Source: Clostridium sp. 1001275B_160808_H3 (lineage in GTDB: Bacteria; Bacillota; Clostridia; Clostridiales; Clostridiaceae). Taken from it: DNA of 64,000 nucleotides. The stretch is taken from NCBI RefSeq assembly GCF_015550425.1, contig NZ_JADNAT010000002.1, forward strand, positions 1 to 64,000. The letters are read 5' to 3'. Within the stretch, counting starts at the first letter, position 1, and every line of letters starts with the position of its first letter. The notes under the pieces are model-generated. The model had not been told where the DNA came from. It was given only the letters and a program-made list of their open reading frames with translations, and did no database searches. This document shows positions 55,117 to 64,000 of the stretch, in pieces. Position numbers and translations under genes: made by a program.

Positions 55117-56652
55117 ATGAAAAAAGTCATTTTAGAAATGAAGAATATAACAAAAACTTTTCCAGGTGTTAAAGCTTTAGATAATGTAAATCTTAAAGTA
55201 ACAGAAGGAGAAATACATGCACTAATTGGAGAAAATGGCGCTGGAAAGTCAACTCTTATGAATGTACTTAGTGGAATATACAATTATGGAACATATAGTG
55301 GAGATATAATTTTTAATGAGGAATTATGTAAGTTTAATAATATAAAAGATAGTGAAAAAAAAGGGATAGTTATAATCCATCAAGAATTAGCATTGATACC
55401 CGAGTTGTCTATATCAGAGAATATATTTCTTGGTAATGAAAGAGCAAATGGGCTAATGATAAATTGGAGACAAACAGATATAGAGGCATTAAAAATGTTA
55501 GCAAGAGTTAAATTAGAAGAAAATGTTCATACAAAAATTAAAAATATTGGTGTTGGTAAGCAGCAACTAGTAGAAGTGGCAAAAGCTTTAGCAAAAGATG
55601 TTAAACTATTAATTCTTGATGAGCCTACAGCTGCATTAAATGATAAGGATTCAGAAAGTCTACTTCAACTTTTATTAGAATTAAAGAAAGATGGAATTAC
55701 ATGTATTTTAATTTCTCATAAGCTAAATGAACTTTTAAGAGTAGCAGATAATATAACAATTCTTAGAGATGGATCAACTATACAATCAATGAAGAATGAT
55801 GGAAGTATTGACGAGAATGACATTATTAAATGTATGGTTGGAAGAGAACTTACTAATAGATATCCTAGTCACGAATCTAATATAGGAGAAGTTATTTTTG
55901 AAGTTAAGAATTGGAATGTTTATGATCCTATTATAGATGGTAGAAGGATTATTAAGGATGTGAATCTAGACATAAAAAAAGGAGAAATAGTTGGGCTATC
56001 AGGATTAATGGGAGCTGGAAGAACTGAGTTTGCTATGAGTATTTTTGGAAAGGCTTATGGCAGAAATATAAGCGGAACTATAATCAAAAATGGAAAAGAA
56101 ATTAAGTTAAATAATATTAGAGATGCTATAGATTCAGGGCTAGCTTATGTAACAGAAGATCGTAAGACAGCAGGACTTAATTTAATTGATAGTATAAAAA
56201 ATAATATATCAATAGCAAAAATTAAAAAGCTTAGTAAAATGCAATTTATAAATGATAATGAAGAAATAGGAGTAACAGAAAATTTTAGAGAAAAACTTAA
56301 TATTAAATCTCCTTCAATAATACAAAAGGCTGGAAATTTGTCTGGTGGTAATCAGCAAAAAGTTGTTTTAAGTAAATGGATATTTACTGATCCAGATATA
56401 TTAATATTAGATGAACCAACAAGAGGAATAGATGTAGGAGCAAAGTATGAAATATATAAAATAATAAATGACTTAGCGGACTCCGGAAAATCTATCTTAG
56501 TAATTTCATCAGAGCTTCCTGAAATATTAGGTATATGCGATAGAGTATATATAATGAATTCTGGAAGAATTGTTGGAGAATTGCCAGTTAGTGAAGCATC
56601 TCAAGAAATTATAATGAAATGCATAATGGATAGTAATAAGGAGGTAGTTTAA
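55117..56652 (+). CDS. Sugar ABC transporter ATP-binding protein (MmsA/XylG type)
   Basis: A 511-residue tandem ATPase. Domain 1 has the Walker [10 protein letters not shown] and Walker [13 protein letters not shown]; domain 2 (from about residue 255) has GLMGAGRTE in place of Walker A, the signature [14 protein letters not shown] and [15 protein letters not shown]. As in other monosaccharide ATPases, the first site is complete and the second Walker A is degenerate. Length fits the family. AGGGGAGG precedes the ATG, and the permease follows with no gap. Confidence 0.95.
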   Translation: MKKVILEMKNITKTFPGVKALDNVNLKVTEGEIHALIGENGAGKSTLMNVLSGIYNYGTYSGDIIFNEELCKFNNIKDSEKKGIVIIHQELALIPELSISENIFLGNERANGLMINWRQTDIEALKMLARVKLEENVHTKIKNIGVGKQQLVEVAKALAKDVKLLILDEPTAALNDKDSESLLQLLLELKKDGITCILISHKLNELLRVADNITILRDGSTIQSMKNDGSIDENDIIKCMVGRELTNRYPSHESNIGEVIFEVKNWNVYDPIIDGRRIIKDVNLDIKKGEIVGLSGLMGAGRTEFAMSIFGKAYGRNISGTIIKNGKEIKLNNIRDAIDSGLAYVTEDRKTAGLNLIDSIKNNISIAKIKKLSKMQFINDNEEIGVTENFREKLNIKSPSIIQKAGNLSGGNQQKVVLSKWIFTDPDILILDEPTRGIDVGAKYEIYKIINDLADSGKSILVISSELPEILGICDRVYIMNSGRIVGELPVSEASQEIIMKCIMDSNKEVV

Positions 56653-57867
56653 ATGCAATTAGATAAAAATGTAGAATTAAAAGTCAAGCAAACTTTAGGG
56701 GAATCATTAAAGACAATATTTAAAGACAATGTAAGACAATATACAATGCTTATAGCATTAGTTGTAATTATAGTTTTATTTCAAATTTTAACAAAAGGAA
56801 TACTTTTAGTACCTATGAATGTAACTAATTTGATTCTTCAAAACAGTTATGTTTTTATTTTATCGATTGGTATGACATTATGTATAGTATCTAGTGGGAA
56901 TATAGACCTTTCGGTTGGGTCTATAGTTGCCTTTATTGGTGCACTTGCTGGTATACTTATTATTAACAATAAAATGGCGTTATTCCCAGCAATATTAATT
57001 TGTTTAGCTGTAGGATTATTAATAGGAATATGGCAAGGATTTTGGATAGCATATATTAGAATACCAGCATTTATTGTAACACTTTCAGGAATGTTGTTAT
57101 TTCGAGGATTGACTGTAAAGATGCTTCAAGGATTAACATTAAGTCCATTTCCAAAGTCATTCCAAGCTATAAGTGGAGGATTTTTTCCAGATATATTTAA
57201 AAACAGTAATATAAATATTACAACTATTATTGTAGGTATATTAGTTTCTATTATATATGTATATATAGAATTTAAAAACAGAGCTGAAAGAGAAAAATAT
57301 AATTTTGATGTTCTTCCATTACCATTATGCATAGCTAAGATTATATTAATAGTATCAGCAACTATGTTAGTAACTTATTGGCTTGCTGTATATAAAGGAA
57401 TTCCAATAATGTTTGCAATTATAGGCATTTTAGTATTTCTTTATACTATAATTACTTCTAAAACGATACCAGGAAGATATCTTTATGCTATGGGTGGAAA
57501 TGAAAAATCAGCGAAACTTTCAGGAATAAATACTAATAAAGTTTTATTCTTAGTATATGTTAATATGGCTGTACTTTCTGCAATAGCTGCTATAAGTTTC
57601 ACATCAAGATTGAATGCTGCCTCACCTCAATCTGGACTAAACTTCGAATTAGATGCAATAGCTGCATGTTATATTGGAGGTGCATCAGCTTATGGTGGTA
57701 TAGGTACAGTTATTGGAGCTATAGTTGGCGCATTAGTTATGGGTGTTTTAAATAATGGTATGTCAATTTTAGGTGTAGGTAGTGATATGCAAATGGCTAT
57801 AAAGGGTTTAGTACTTTTATTAGCAGTAGCATTTGATGTATTTAGCAAGAGGAAAGCAAAAATTTAA
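56653..57867 (+). CDS. Sugar ABC transporter permease (MmsB/XylH type)
   Basis: A 404-residue permease with about ten to eleven membrane segments of the RbsC/XylH family. Family marks are VIVSSGNIDLSVGSIVAFIG-like text near residue 76, GAYIRIPAFIVTLSGMLLFRG-like text near 135, and the C-terminal GGASAYGGIGTVIGAIVGALV. The length over 380 fits MmsB/XylH rather than the shorter RbsC. AAGGAGGTAG overlaps the end of the ATPase gene, so the two are coupled. A terminator follows. Confidence 0.93.
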   Translation: MQLDKNVELKVKQTLGESLKTIFKDNVRQYTMLIALVVIIVLFQILTKGILLVPMNVTNLILQNSYVFILSIGMTLCIVSSGNIDLSVGSIVAFIGALAGILIINNKMALFPAILICLAVGLLIGIWQGFWIAYIRIPAFIVTLSGMLLFRGLTVKMLQGLTLSPFPKSFQAISGGFFPDIFKNSNINITTIIVGILVSIIYVYIEFKNRAEREKYNFDVLPLPLCIAKIILIVSATMLVTYWLAVYKGIPIMFAIIGILVFLYTIITSKTIPGRYLYAMGGNEKSAKLSGINTNKVLFLVYVNMAVLSAIAAISFTSRLNAASPQSGLNFELDAIAACYIGGASAYGGIGTVIGAIVGALVMGVLNNGMSILGVGSDMQMAIKGLVLLLAVAFDVFSKRKAKI

Positions 57868-57903
57868 GATCTATAATTATAAAATTATCCAAACCATATA
57901 AAT

Positions 57904-57935
57904 AAAAAGCTTAGATATTCTGAGCTTTTTTTAAT
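57904..57935 (+). terminator. Terminator after the sugar transporter
   Basis: An 11-bp stem with one G-T pair (57904-57914 with 57920-57930), 5-nt loop, T7. Confidence 0.88.
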
Positions 57936-58003
57936 TTGTAACACTTATCATAAATATTATAATAAAAAAATTCCTTTTAAATGATTACAGCCACAAATAA
58001 ATA

Positions 58004-58031
58004 TTGAAAATTATGGTCAAAGTGGTATAAT
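58004..58031 (+). promoter_or_regulatory. eno promoter
   Basis: -35 TTGAAA (58004-58009), 16-bp spacer, -10 TATAAT (58026-58031), leaving a leader of about 160 nt before the eno ribosome site. The leader shows no known riboswitch. Confidence 0.6.
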
Positions 58032-58158
58032 GATATTGAAAATGTGATAATGATTATTATTTGCTAAAAAATGTTATTTCTTTCAGAAAAATCTAGATGT
58101 ATATCTTTTTATGAATAAATTATTACTCATAAGAAATAATATAAAGGTATGGATATAG

Positions 58159-59496
<1,338 letters not shown>

Positions 59497-59509
59497 TTAA
59501 ATTTTAATA

Positions 59510-59548
59510 AATAAGGATAAGATTTTATAATCTTATCCTTATTTTTAT
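59510..59548 (+). terminator. Terminator after eno
   Basis: A perfect 15-bp stem (59510-59524 with 59529-59543), 4-nt loop, T5. Confidence 0.9.
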
Positions 59549-59660
59549 AAGGGATTGTAAGGGATAATTTTGTAACTATTGACTTGTAATGTAGCATTTA
59601 ATATGATAATATAAAGTTATGTAAATATGACCGTTTTGAGTAATCATGGGAGGTATAAGA

Positions 59661-59891
59661 ATGAAAGATGTTTTATTAGTATTAGAAGTGATCTTAGGGT
59701 TAGCAATCATAATATCAGTATTATTACAACCAAGTAAAACAGATGCATTAAGTGGACTTATTCAAGGAAGTAAAAATGAAACTTTCTTTTCAAAGAATAA
59801 AGCTAGAACAAAGGAAGCTATGCTATTAAAAGTAACAATTGTAACAATGACTTTATTTGCTGTGAATACAGTAGTATTAAACTTAATATAA
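59661..59891 (+). CDS. secG: Preprotein translocase subunit SecG
   Basis: A 76-residue membrane protein with two hydrophobic segments (about residues 2-20 and 52-74) and the SecG block LLQPSKTDALSGLIQGSK between them. It stabilises SecYEG during secretion. The ATG at 59661 with GGGAGG upstream is chosen over the Met at 59646, which lies before that site. The order eno-secG-rnr-smpB is typical for Firmicutes. Confidence 0.94.
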   Translation: MKDVLLVLEVILGLAIIISVLLQPSKTDALSGLIQGSKNETFFSKNKARTKEAMLLKVTIVTMTLFAVNTVVLNLI

Positions 59892-59900
59892 TGTTATAAC

Positions 59901-59934
59901 AAGAGCTGCTTTTTATAATAGGTAGCTCTTTTAT
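59901..59934 (+). terminator. Terminator after secG
   Basis: A 9-bp stem with one G-T pair (59901-59909 with 59922-59930), 12-nt loop, T4. Confidence 0.75.
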
Positions 59935-59967
59935 ACTATTTTATCTTAAAATAAAGGGAGTGTTTTT

Positions 59968-60345
59968 ATGGGTATATTTAATGGATTAATGGGAAATGCC
60001 TCAGAAGTTAATTTAGAAGCTTTAAAAAAAGAATATGGAAAAATATTAGCATCATCAGAAACTATAGAGAAAGCTTATAAACTAGTAAGAGATACGTTTA
60101 TTTTCACAAATAAAAGACTTATTTTAGTTGATAAGCAAGGTGTTACTGGAAAGAAAACAGAATATCATTCAATCCCATATAAATCAATAACTCATTTTAG
60201 CATTGAGACTGCTGGACATTTTGACTTAGATGCAGAATTAAAAATATGGATTTCTGGAACAGCCCTTCCAATAGAAAAGCAGTTCAACAGCAGCTTAAAT
60301 ATTTATGAGTTACAAACTGTATTAGCTGAATATTGCTTAAGATAA
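59968..60345 (+). CDS. Bacterial PH-domain protein (DUF1696/bPH_1)
   Basis: A 125-residue soluble protein. After an N-terminal helix the sequence has the DUF1696 PH-like pattern: FIFTNKRLILVDKQG, TGKKTEYHSIPYKSITHFSI and AELKIWISGT. Family members occur widely in Firmicutes; their function is not known, and oligomeric ring formation was seen in a structural study of the family. AAGGGAG precedes the ATG. Confidence 0.85.
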   Translation: MGIFNGLMGNASEVNLEALKKEYGKILASSETIEKAYKLVRDTFIFTNKRLILVDKQGVTGKKTEYHSIPYKSITHFSIETAGHFDLDAELKIWISGTALPIEKQFNSSLNIYELQTVLAEYCLR

Positions 60346-60378
60346 ATGGGATAAGTGAAAGAATGAAAAATGAAAAAA

Positions 60379-60445
60379 GTTTAGGAAATAATTCGCTTGC
60401 GTTAAATTATGGAAAGTCAGCTGTTTGTAGAATAAATTTACAAAT
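60379..60445 (+). repeat. Intergenic repeat, copy 1 with 36-codon micro-ORF
   Basis: A 67-bp block that is about 70% identical to 60717-60782. It holds two short dyads, ATAATTC-like with AATTAT and TTTGTA with TTACAAA. A micro-ORF runs through it, 60363-60473 (36 codons, beginning MKNEKSLGNNSLALNYGKSA), with only a weak ribosome site. Confidence 0.55.
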
Positions 60446-60534
60446 GAGTAGAATGTTAATTCATAATAGATAATTTAAGCAAAATGAATTATATGGAAAA
60501 GTGAAGGAATAATTAATAGTTGGTAATTGGTGTG

Positions 60535-60570
60535 GACAATTGACAATGGGGTTGTTGATTGTCTGTTTTT
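60535..60570 (+). terminator. Terminator in the gap before rnr
   Basis: GACAAT (60535-60540) with ATTGTC (60558-60563) plus an inner ACAA (60543-60546) with TTGT (60552-60555), followed by T7. It probably ends transcription from the PH-domain gene. Confidence 0.6.
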
Positions 60571-60716
60571 TTGATTAAATATAAATTGGTAAATAAAACC
60601 CTAATAGGAAAATGGGTGAAATTAATAAAAGTGTTTCGGAAGTGTGTAATATCAAGGGAAGATGGATAAACTAGAGAAGGATGAAGAAGTTAAGGGTAAA
60701 ATAATTAATAATGAAA

Positions 60717-60782
60717 GAATTAGCAAATAATTCATCTAGGGTGAATTATAAAATGGATCTGACTGTAGATTAATTTACAAAT
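60717..60782 (+). repeat. Intergenic repeat, copy 2 with 20-codon micro-ORF
   Basis: The second copy of the block at 60379, same orientation. Its micro-ORF, 60711-60773 (MKELANNSSRVNYKMDLTVD), keeps NNS and NY at the same places as copy 1 (NNSLALNY). No ribosome site. Nothing else is recognised between 60574 and 60900. Confidence 0.55.
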
Positions 60783-60925
60783 AGCCAAGAATTAATGATA
60801 TATTATTTTATTTTACAAATGATATAGATTTTAAATTATACATATAATAAATGTATAACTTACTTATAAAATCAGATTAGAAATAGATTTTTAAATAAAT
60901 TGAATTATATGGAGGAAACGTATAT

Positions 60926-63163
60926 ATGGGAATTAAACAGACGTTATTAAGTTTTATGAGAGAGGAAGCATACAGACCAATGGATATTCAAGAGTTGGTT
61001 GCTGTATTTGATATAAATCCTGATGAATATAAATCTTTTAAGAAAGTTCTAAAATCAATGGAAAGGGAAGGCCTAATTGTTAGGACAAAGAAAGATAAGT
61101 TTGGTGTGCCTGAAAGACTTGGTTTAATAACTGGTAAGTTACAAGTGCATCAAAAAGGATTTGGATTCTTACTTCCAGATACTGAGGGAGAAAAAGATGT
61201 TTTCATACCAAGTTCATCTATGAGTGGTGCTATGAATGGAGATAAGGTGTTAGTTCAAATAACAAGAGAAGATTTAAATGGTAAAAAGAGAGAAGGAGAA
61301 GTAAGAGAAGTTTTAGAAAGATCTAATACTAAAATTATAGGGGTATATGAAGATAGTAGAAACTTCGGATTTGTTGTTCCAGAAGATACAAGATTAAATC
61401 AAGATATCTTTATATCTAAAAAAGATAGAAATGGAGCACAAGATGGAGATGTAGTAATTTGTGAAATAGTTAAATGGGCAGATAAAAGAAGAAGTCCTGA
61501 AGGTATAGTAAAAGAAGTTTTAGGTAAAAAGGGAGATAAGGGGTTAGATATTCTTACAATAATTAAGAAGTATGGATTACCAGAAGAGTTCCCAGAAAAG
61601 GTTCTAAATTATGCAGAAAACATTGAAGAAGAAATAGATTCTAAGGAATATGCAAGAAGAAAAGATCTTAGAAATTTAAGAATGGTAACAATAGATGGAG
61701 AAGATGCTAAGGACTTAGATGATGCTGTTTCAATAGAAAGACTTGATAATGGTAAATTTAGATTAGGAGTTCACATTGCAGACGTATCTCATTATGTAAG
61801 AGAAAAGAATCCTTTAGACAAAGAAGCTTTAAAAAGAGGTACTTCAGTATATTTAATAGATAGAGTAATTCCAATGTTACCTAAGAAGTTATCAAATGGT
61901 ATTTGTTCATTAAATCCTAAAGTAGATAGATTAGCTTTAAGCTGCTTTATGGTTATTGATAAGAGTGGAAAAGTAATTCAACATGAAATAGAAGAAACAA
62001 TTATAAAAACTAGTGAAAGAATGACATATACAGATGTAACAAAGATTTTAGAAAATAATGATGAAGAACTTATTAAAAGATATGATTACTTAGTGGATGA
62101 TTTTAAGGCTATGGAAGAGTTATGCAACATTCTTCGTGAAAAGAGAATGAAAAGAGGCGCTATTGACTTTAACTTTGAAGAATCAAAAATTATATTAAAT
62201 GACTTAGGTAAACCAGTAGATATTAAGCCTTATGACAGAGCTATTGCAAATAGAATAATAGAAGAATTCATGCTTGTATGTAATGAAACAATAGCTGAGC
62301 ATATGTTCTGGACTAATTTACCATTTGTATATAGAATTCACGAAGAGCCAGATGAAGAAAAGTTAGAAAAGTTTAAAGAGTTTGTATATAACTTAGGTTA
62401 TATTGTAAGATGGGGTCAAGAAGCTCATCCAAGAGCTCTTCAAGATATATTAGAAAAAGTAAAAGGTAAAAAGGAAGAAACAGTAGTAAGTACTCTTTTA
62501 TTACGTTCAATGATGCAAGCTAAATACTCACCAGAATGTGTAGGACACTTTGGTCTTGCAGCTAAGTATTATTGCCACTTTACATCACCAATAAGAAGAT
62601 ATCCAGATTTACAAATCCATAGGATTATAAAAGAACAATTAAATGGAAAGATAGATGAAAAGAGAGCAGGAAGATTAACTAATATAGTTGAAATAGCATC
62701 AAAACAATCATCAGAAATGGAAAGATTAGCTCAAGAAGCAGAAAGAGAAGTTGATGATTTAAAGAAAGCAGAATATATGCAAGAAAGAATTGGAGAAGAA
62801 TTTACAGCTATTATATCTTCAGTTACATCCTTTGGTTTATTTGCAGAATTACCAAATACAATAGAGGGATTAATTCATATAACAGCTTTAGATGATGATT
62901 ACTATATTTATGATGAAGCCCATTTATGCTTAATCGGTGAAAGAACTAAAAAGGTTTATAGACTAGGTGATGAAATCAAAGTTAAATGTACTAGAGTTGA
63001 TATAGACAACAGAGAAGTCTATTTTGATTTAATTGAAGAAGAACAACCTAAGGAAGAAATAGTACCTAGTGAAAAGCTTAGTGAAAAAATTCAAGAAGCA
63101 AAAGATGAAATAAAAAATGAACTAGTTAATGAAGATGATAATGAAGATAGTGAAGAACTGTAA
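60926..63163 (+). CDS. rnr: Ribonuclease R
   Basis: A 745-residue 3'-5' exoribonuclease. An N-terminal winged helix and OB domains lead to two cold-shock-like domains (KGFGFLLPDTEGEKDVFIP, then NFGFVVPED), the RNB catalytic domain with the Asp cluster TIDGEDAKDLDDAVSIERLD and YAHFTSPIRRYPDL-like YCHFTSPIRRYPDL, and a C-terminal S1 domain (ITSVTSFGLFAEL-like text near residue 635). The acidic tail (NEDDNEDSEEL) is clostridial. It degrades structured RNA and, with SmpB-tmRNA, non-stop mRNA. TGGAGGAAACG precedes the start. Confidence 0.97.
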   Translation: MGIKQTLLSFMREEAYRPMDIQELVAVFDINPDEYKSFKKVLKSMEREGLIVRTKKDKFGVPERLGLITGKLQVHQKGFGFLLPDTEGEKDVFIPSSSMSGAMNGDKVLVQITREDLNGKKREGEVREVLERSNTKIIGVYEDSRNFGFVVPEDTRLNQDIFISKKDRNGAQDGDVVICEIVKWADKRRSPEGIVKEVLGKKGDKGLDILTIIKKYGLPEEFPEKVLNYAENIEEEIDSKEYARRKDLRNLRMVTIDGEDAKDLDDAVSIERLDNGKFRLGVHIADVSHYVREKNPLDKEALKRGTSVYLIDRVIPMLPKKLSNGICSLNPKVDRLALSCFMVIDKSGKVIQHEIEETIIKTSERMTYTDVTKILENNDEELIKRYDYLVDDFKAMEELCNILREKRMKRGAIDFNFEESKIILNDLGKPVDIKPYDRAIANRIIEEFMLVCNETIAEHMFWTNLPFVYRIHEEPDEEKLEKFKEFVYNLGYIVRWGQEAHPRALQDILEKVKGKKEETVVSTLLLRSMMQAKYSPECVGHFGLAAKYYCHFTSPIRRYPDLQIHRIIKEQLNGKIDEKRAGRLTNIVEIASKQSSEMERLAQEAEREVDDLKKAEYMQERIGEEFTAIISSVTSFGLFAELPNTIEGLIHITALDDDYYIYDEAHLCLIGERTKKVYRLGDEIKVKCTRVDIDNREVYFDLIEEEQPKEEIVPSEKLSEKIQEAKDEIKNELVNEDDNEDSEEL

Positions 63164-63179
63164 TAAATTGCCAAGCGAT

Positions 63180-63320
63180 TTATAATTGACAAGTGATAAT
63201 GGAGAATTAAGGATGTTTTGAACAGCAAAACTTAAATTGGTGTGCAGCACCTTTATTTTAAAAATATTTAGGGTTTTTTTCCTTAATTGTCAATTGAGCA
63301 TTATCAATTATCCATTAAAA
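63180..63320. repeat. AT-rich inverted-repeat element between rnr and smpB
   Basis: The ends are imperfect inverted repeats: left about 63184-63212 (AATTGACAAGTGATAATGG onward), right about 63280-63317 (CCTTAATTGTCAATTGAGC onward). The right arm's reverse complement shares 16 of 18 bases with the right arm of the element at 39831-39960. A small hairpin GGTG-tgcag-CACC lies between. It fits a small miniature-element family. Confidence 0.55.
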
Positions 63321-63325
63321 AAATG

Positions 63326-63354
63326 TTCACATTTTTTTACTATTTTGTTATACT
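63326..63354 (+). promoter_or_regulatory. smpB promoter
   Basis: -35 TTCACA (63326-63331), 17-bp spacer, -10 TATACT (63349-63354). Confidence 0.6.
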
Positions 63355-63383
63355 AAAAGAAAAATAAAATGAGTGGTGAGAAT

Positions 63384-63854
63384 ATGGTAAGGAAGAAAAA
63401 TAGTAATACATTAGCTGAAAATAGAAAAGCTAGGCACGATTATTTTGTAGAAGAAACCATAGAGGCTGGAATAGCTTTAGTTGGAACTGAAGTTAAATCA
63501 ATAAGAGCAGGAAAATGTAATTTAAAAGAATCTTACGCAGATGTAGAAAATGGTGAAATTACTATAAAAGGTATGCACATAAGTCCTTATGAACAAGGAA
63601 ATATATTTAATGTTGATCCATTAAGGGAAAGAAAGCTTTTACTTCATAAGGAGCAAATATCAAGATTTGCAGGACTTGTAGCACAACAAGGATTTACTTT
63701 AATACCATTATCATTATATTTAAAAGATGGTAAGGTAAAGGTTGCACTTGGATTGTGTAGAGGTAAAAAGAATTATGATAAGAGAGATTCTATGTTAGAA
63801 AAAGCTCATAAGAGAGATATAGAAAGACAATTAAAGAACTCTACAAGATACTAA
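63384..63854 (+). CDS. smpB: SsrA-binding protein SmpB
   Basis: A 156-residue RNA-binding protein that loads tmRNA on stalled ribosomes. Family marks are [47 protein letters not shown] and the basic tail [20 protein letters not shown]. The ATG at 63384 with GGTGAG 6 nt upstream is chosen over an earlier Met at 63369. ssrA usually follows; only 146 bp remain in the window, and no tmRNA sequence is visible in them. Confidence 0.96.
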   Translation: MVRKKNSNTLAENRKARHDYFVEETIEAGIALVGTEVKSIRAGKCNLKESYADVENGEITIKGMHISPYEQGNIFNVDPLRERKLLLHKEQISRFAGLVAQQGFTLIPLSLYLKDGKVKVALGLCRGKKNYDKRDSMLEKAHKRDIERQLKNSTRY

Positions 63855-63868
63855 AAAATCAAATTTTA

Positions 63869-63920
63869 ATGACTATAATTGTAATTTTTTATAAAAATAC
63901 AATTATAGTCATATTATTTT
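63869..63920 (+). terminator. Terminator after smpB
   Basis: A perfect 15-bp stem (63869-63883 with 63898-63912) with a 14-nt loop that can extend by A-T pairs, then a T-rich tail. Confidence 0.85.
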
Positions 63921-64000
63921 GTAGAAAATTTATCAATCTAATAGTAAACTTATATTATACGGTATAAAGATTAAAGTAAAACAATGGTTAAGAGGTATAG

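Overview
The window comes from a low-GC, AT-rich, endospore-forming Firmicute, almost certainly Clostridium sensu stricto. The evidence is strong purine-rich Shine-Dalgarno sites, AT-rich codon use, the sporulation trio prkA-yhbH-spoVR, a clostridial central glycolytic operon headed by cggR, tandem-function cysteine T-boxes and a membrane pyrophosphatase. Species is not decidable by eye; gene order fits the C. perfringens/C. septicum/C. tertium side of the genus (inference). There is no rRNA, tRNA, CRISPR array or prophage. The final gene is smpB, so ssrA (tmRNA) may lie just beyond the right edge.

Layout. 1-2.9 kb: structured non-coding DNA, then a YtrA/GntR-type repressor with its ABC exporter and an anchored extracytoplasmic protein. 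3.0-3.2 kb: a small reverse-strand gene for a 41-aa peptide with a near-consensus promoter. 3.5-8.0 kb: sporulation operon prkA-yhbH-spoVR. 8.2-10.2 kb: rubrerythrin followed by two unrecognised proteins. 10.2-12.6 kb: phosphatidylserine synthase (reverse), a lipid kinase and a membrane protein. 12.8-14.3 kb: an MgtE-N/CBS protein preceded by a 26-codon leader ORF and a putative ribosome-binding-site switch. 14.3-18.8 kb: Cys T-box, cysK, cysE, queG, plsC, nth. 19.2-22.6 kb: ddl and hppA. 22.9-24.9 kb: blaI with tandem repeats and a dyad operator, a decayed blaR1 stub and an IS1595-like transposase relative that has lost its catalytic residues. 25.5-30.5 kb: an OmpR-type two-component system, a GH25 lysozyme-like protein and a VanW protein. 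30.7-35.9 kb: Cof hydrolase, trmL, DegV, BMP lipoprotein, rpoN. 36.2-42.6 kb: cggR-gap-pgk-tpiA and gpmI. 42.6-45.5 kb: a possible leaderless 42-aa ORF, a membrane protein and a second DegV. 45.8-49.1 kb: second Cys T-box and a polar amino-acid ABC importer. 49.3-57.9 kb: a kinase-fold protein, a three-component sugar sensor (anchored sugar-binding protein, YesM/LytS kinase, YesN AraC regulator) and the ABC sugar transporter it probably controls. 58.2-63.9 kb: eno, secG, a bacterial PH-domain protein, a duplicated intergenic repeat, rnr, smpB.

How the parts work together. Two T-boxes with a UGC (Cys) specifier couple cysteine synthesis (cysK-cysE) and uptake (46.2-49.1 kb) to uncharged tRNA-Cys. 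CggR has 20-bp-phased direct repeats just after its own -10 box, so it should repress the whole glycolytic operon. The sugar importer has 21-bp-phased direct repeats (candidate YesN site) plus a cre-like site, so it is probably induced by its sugar and subject to catabolite repression. Cell-envelope functions recur: pssA, lipid kinase, plsC, two FakB/DegV proteins, ddl, VanW, GH25 and the two-component system.

The most unusual items are the leader ORF/SD-switch ahead of the MgtE-N gene, the intact but apparently catalytically dead IS1595-like protein beside a decayed blaR1, the duplicated repeat at 60.4-60.8 kb that carries micro-ORFs, and the two small reverse-strand ORFs.
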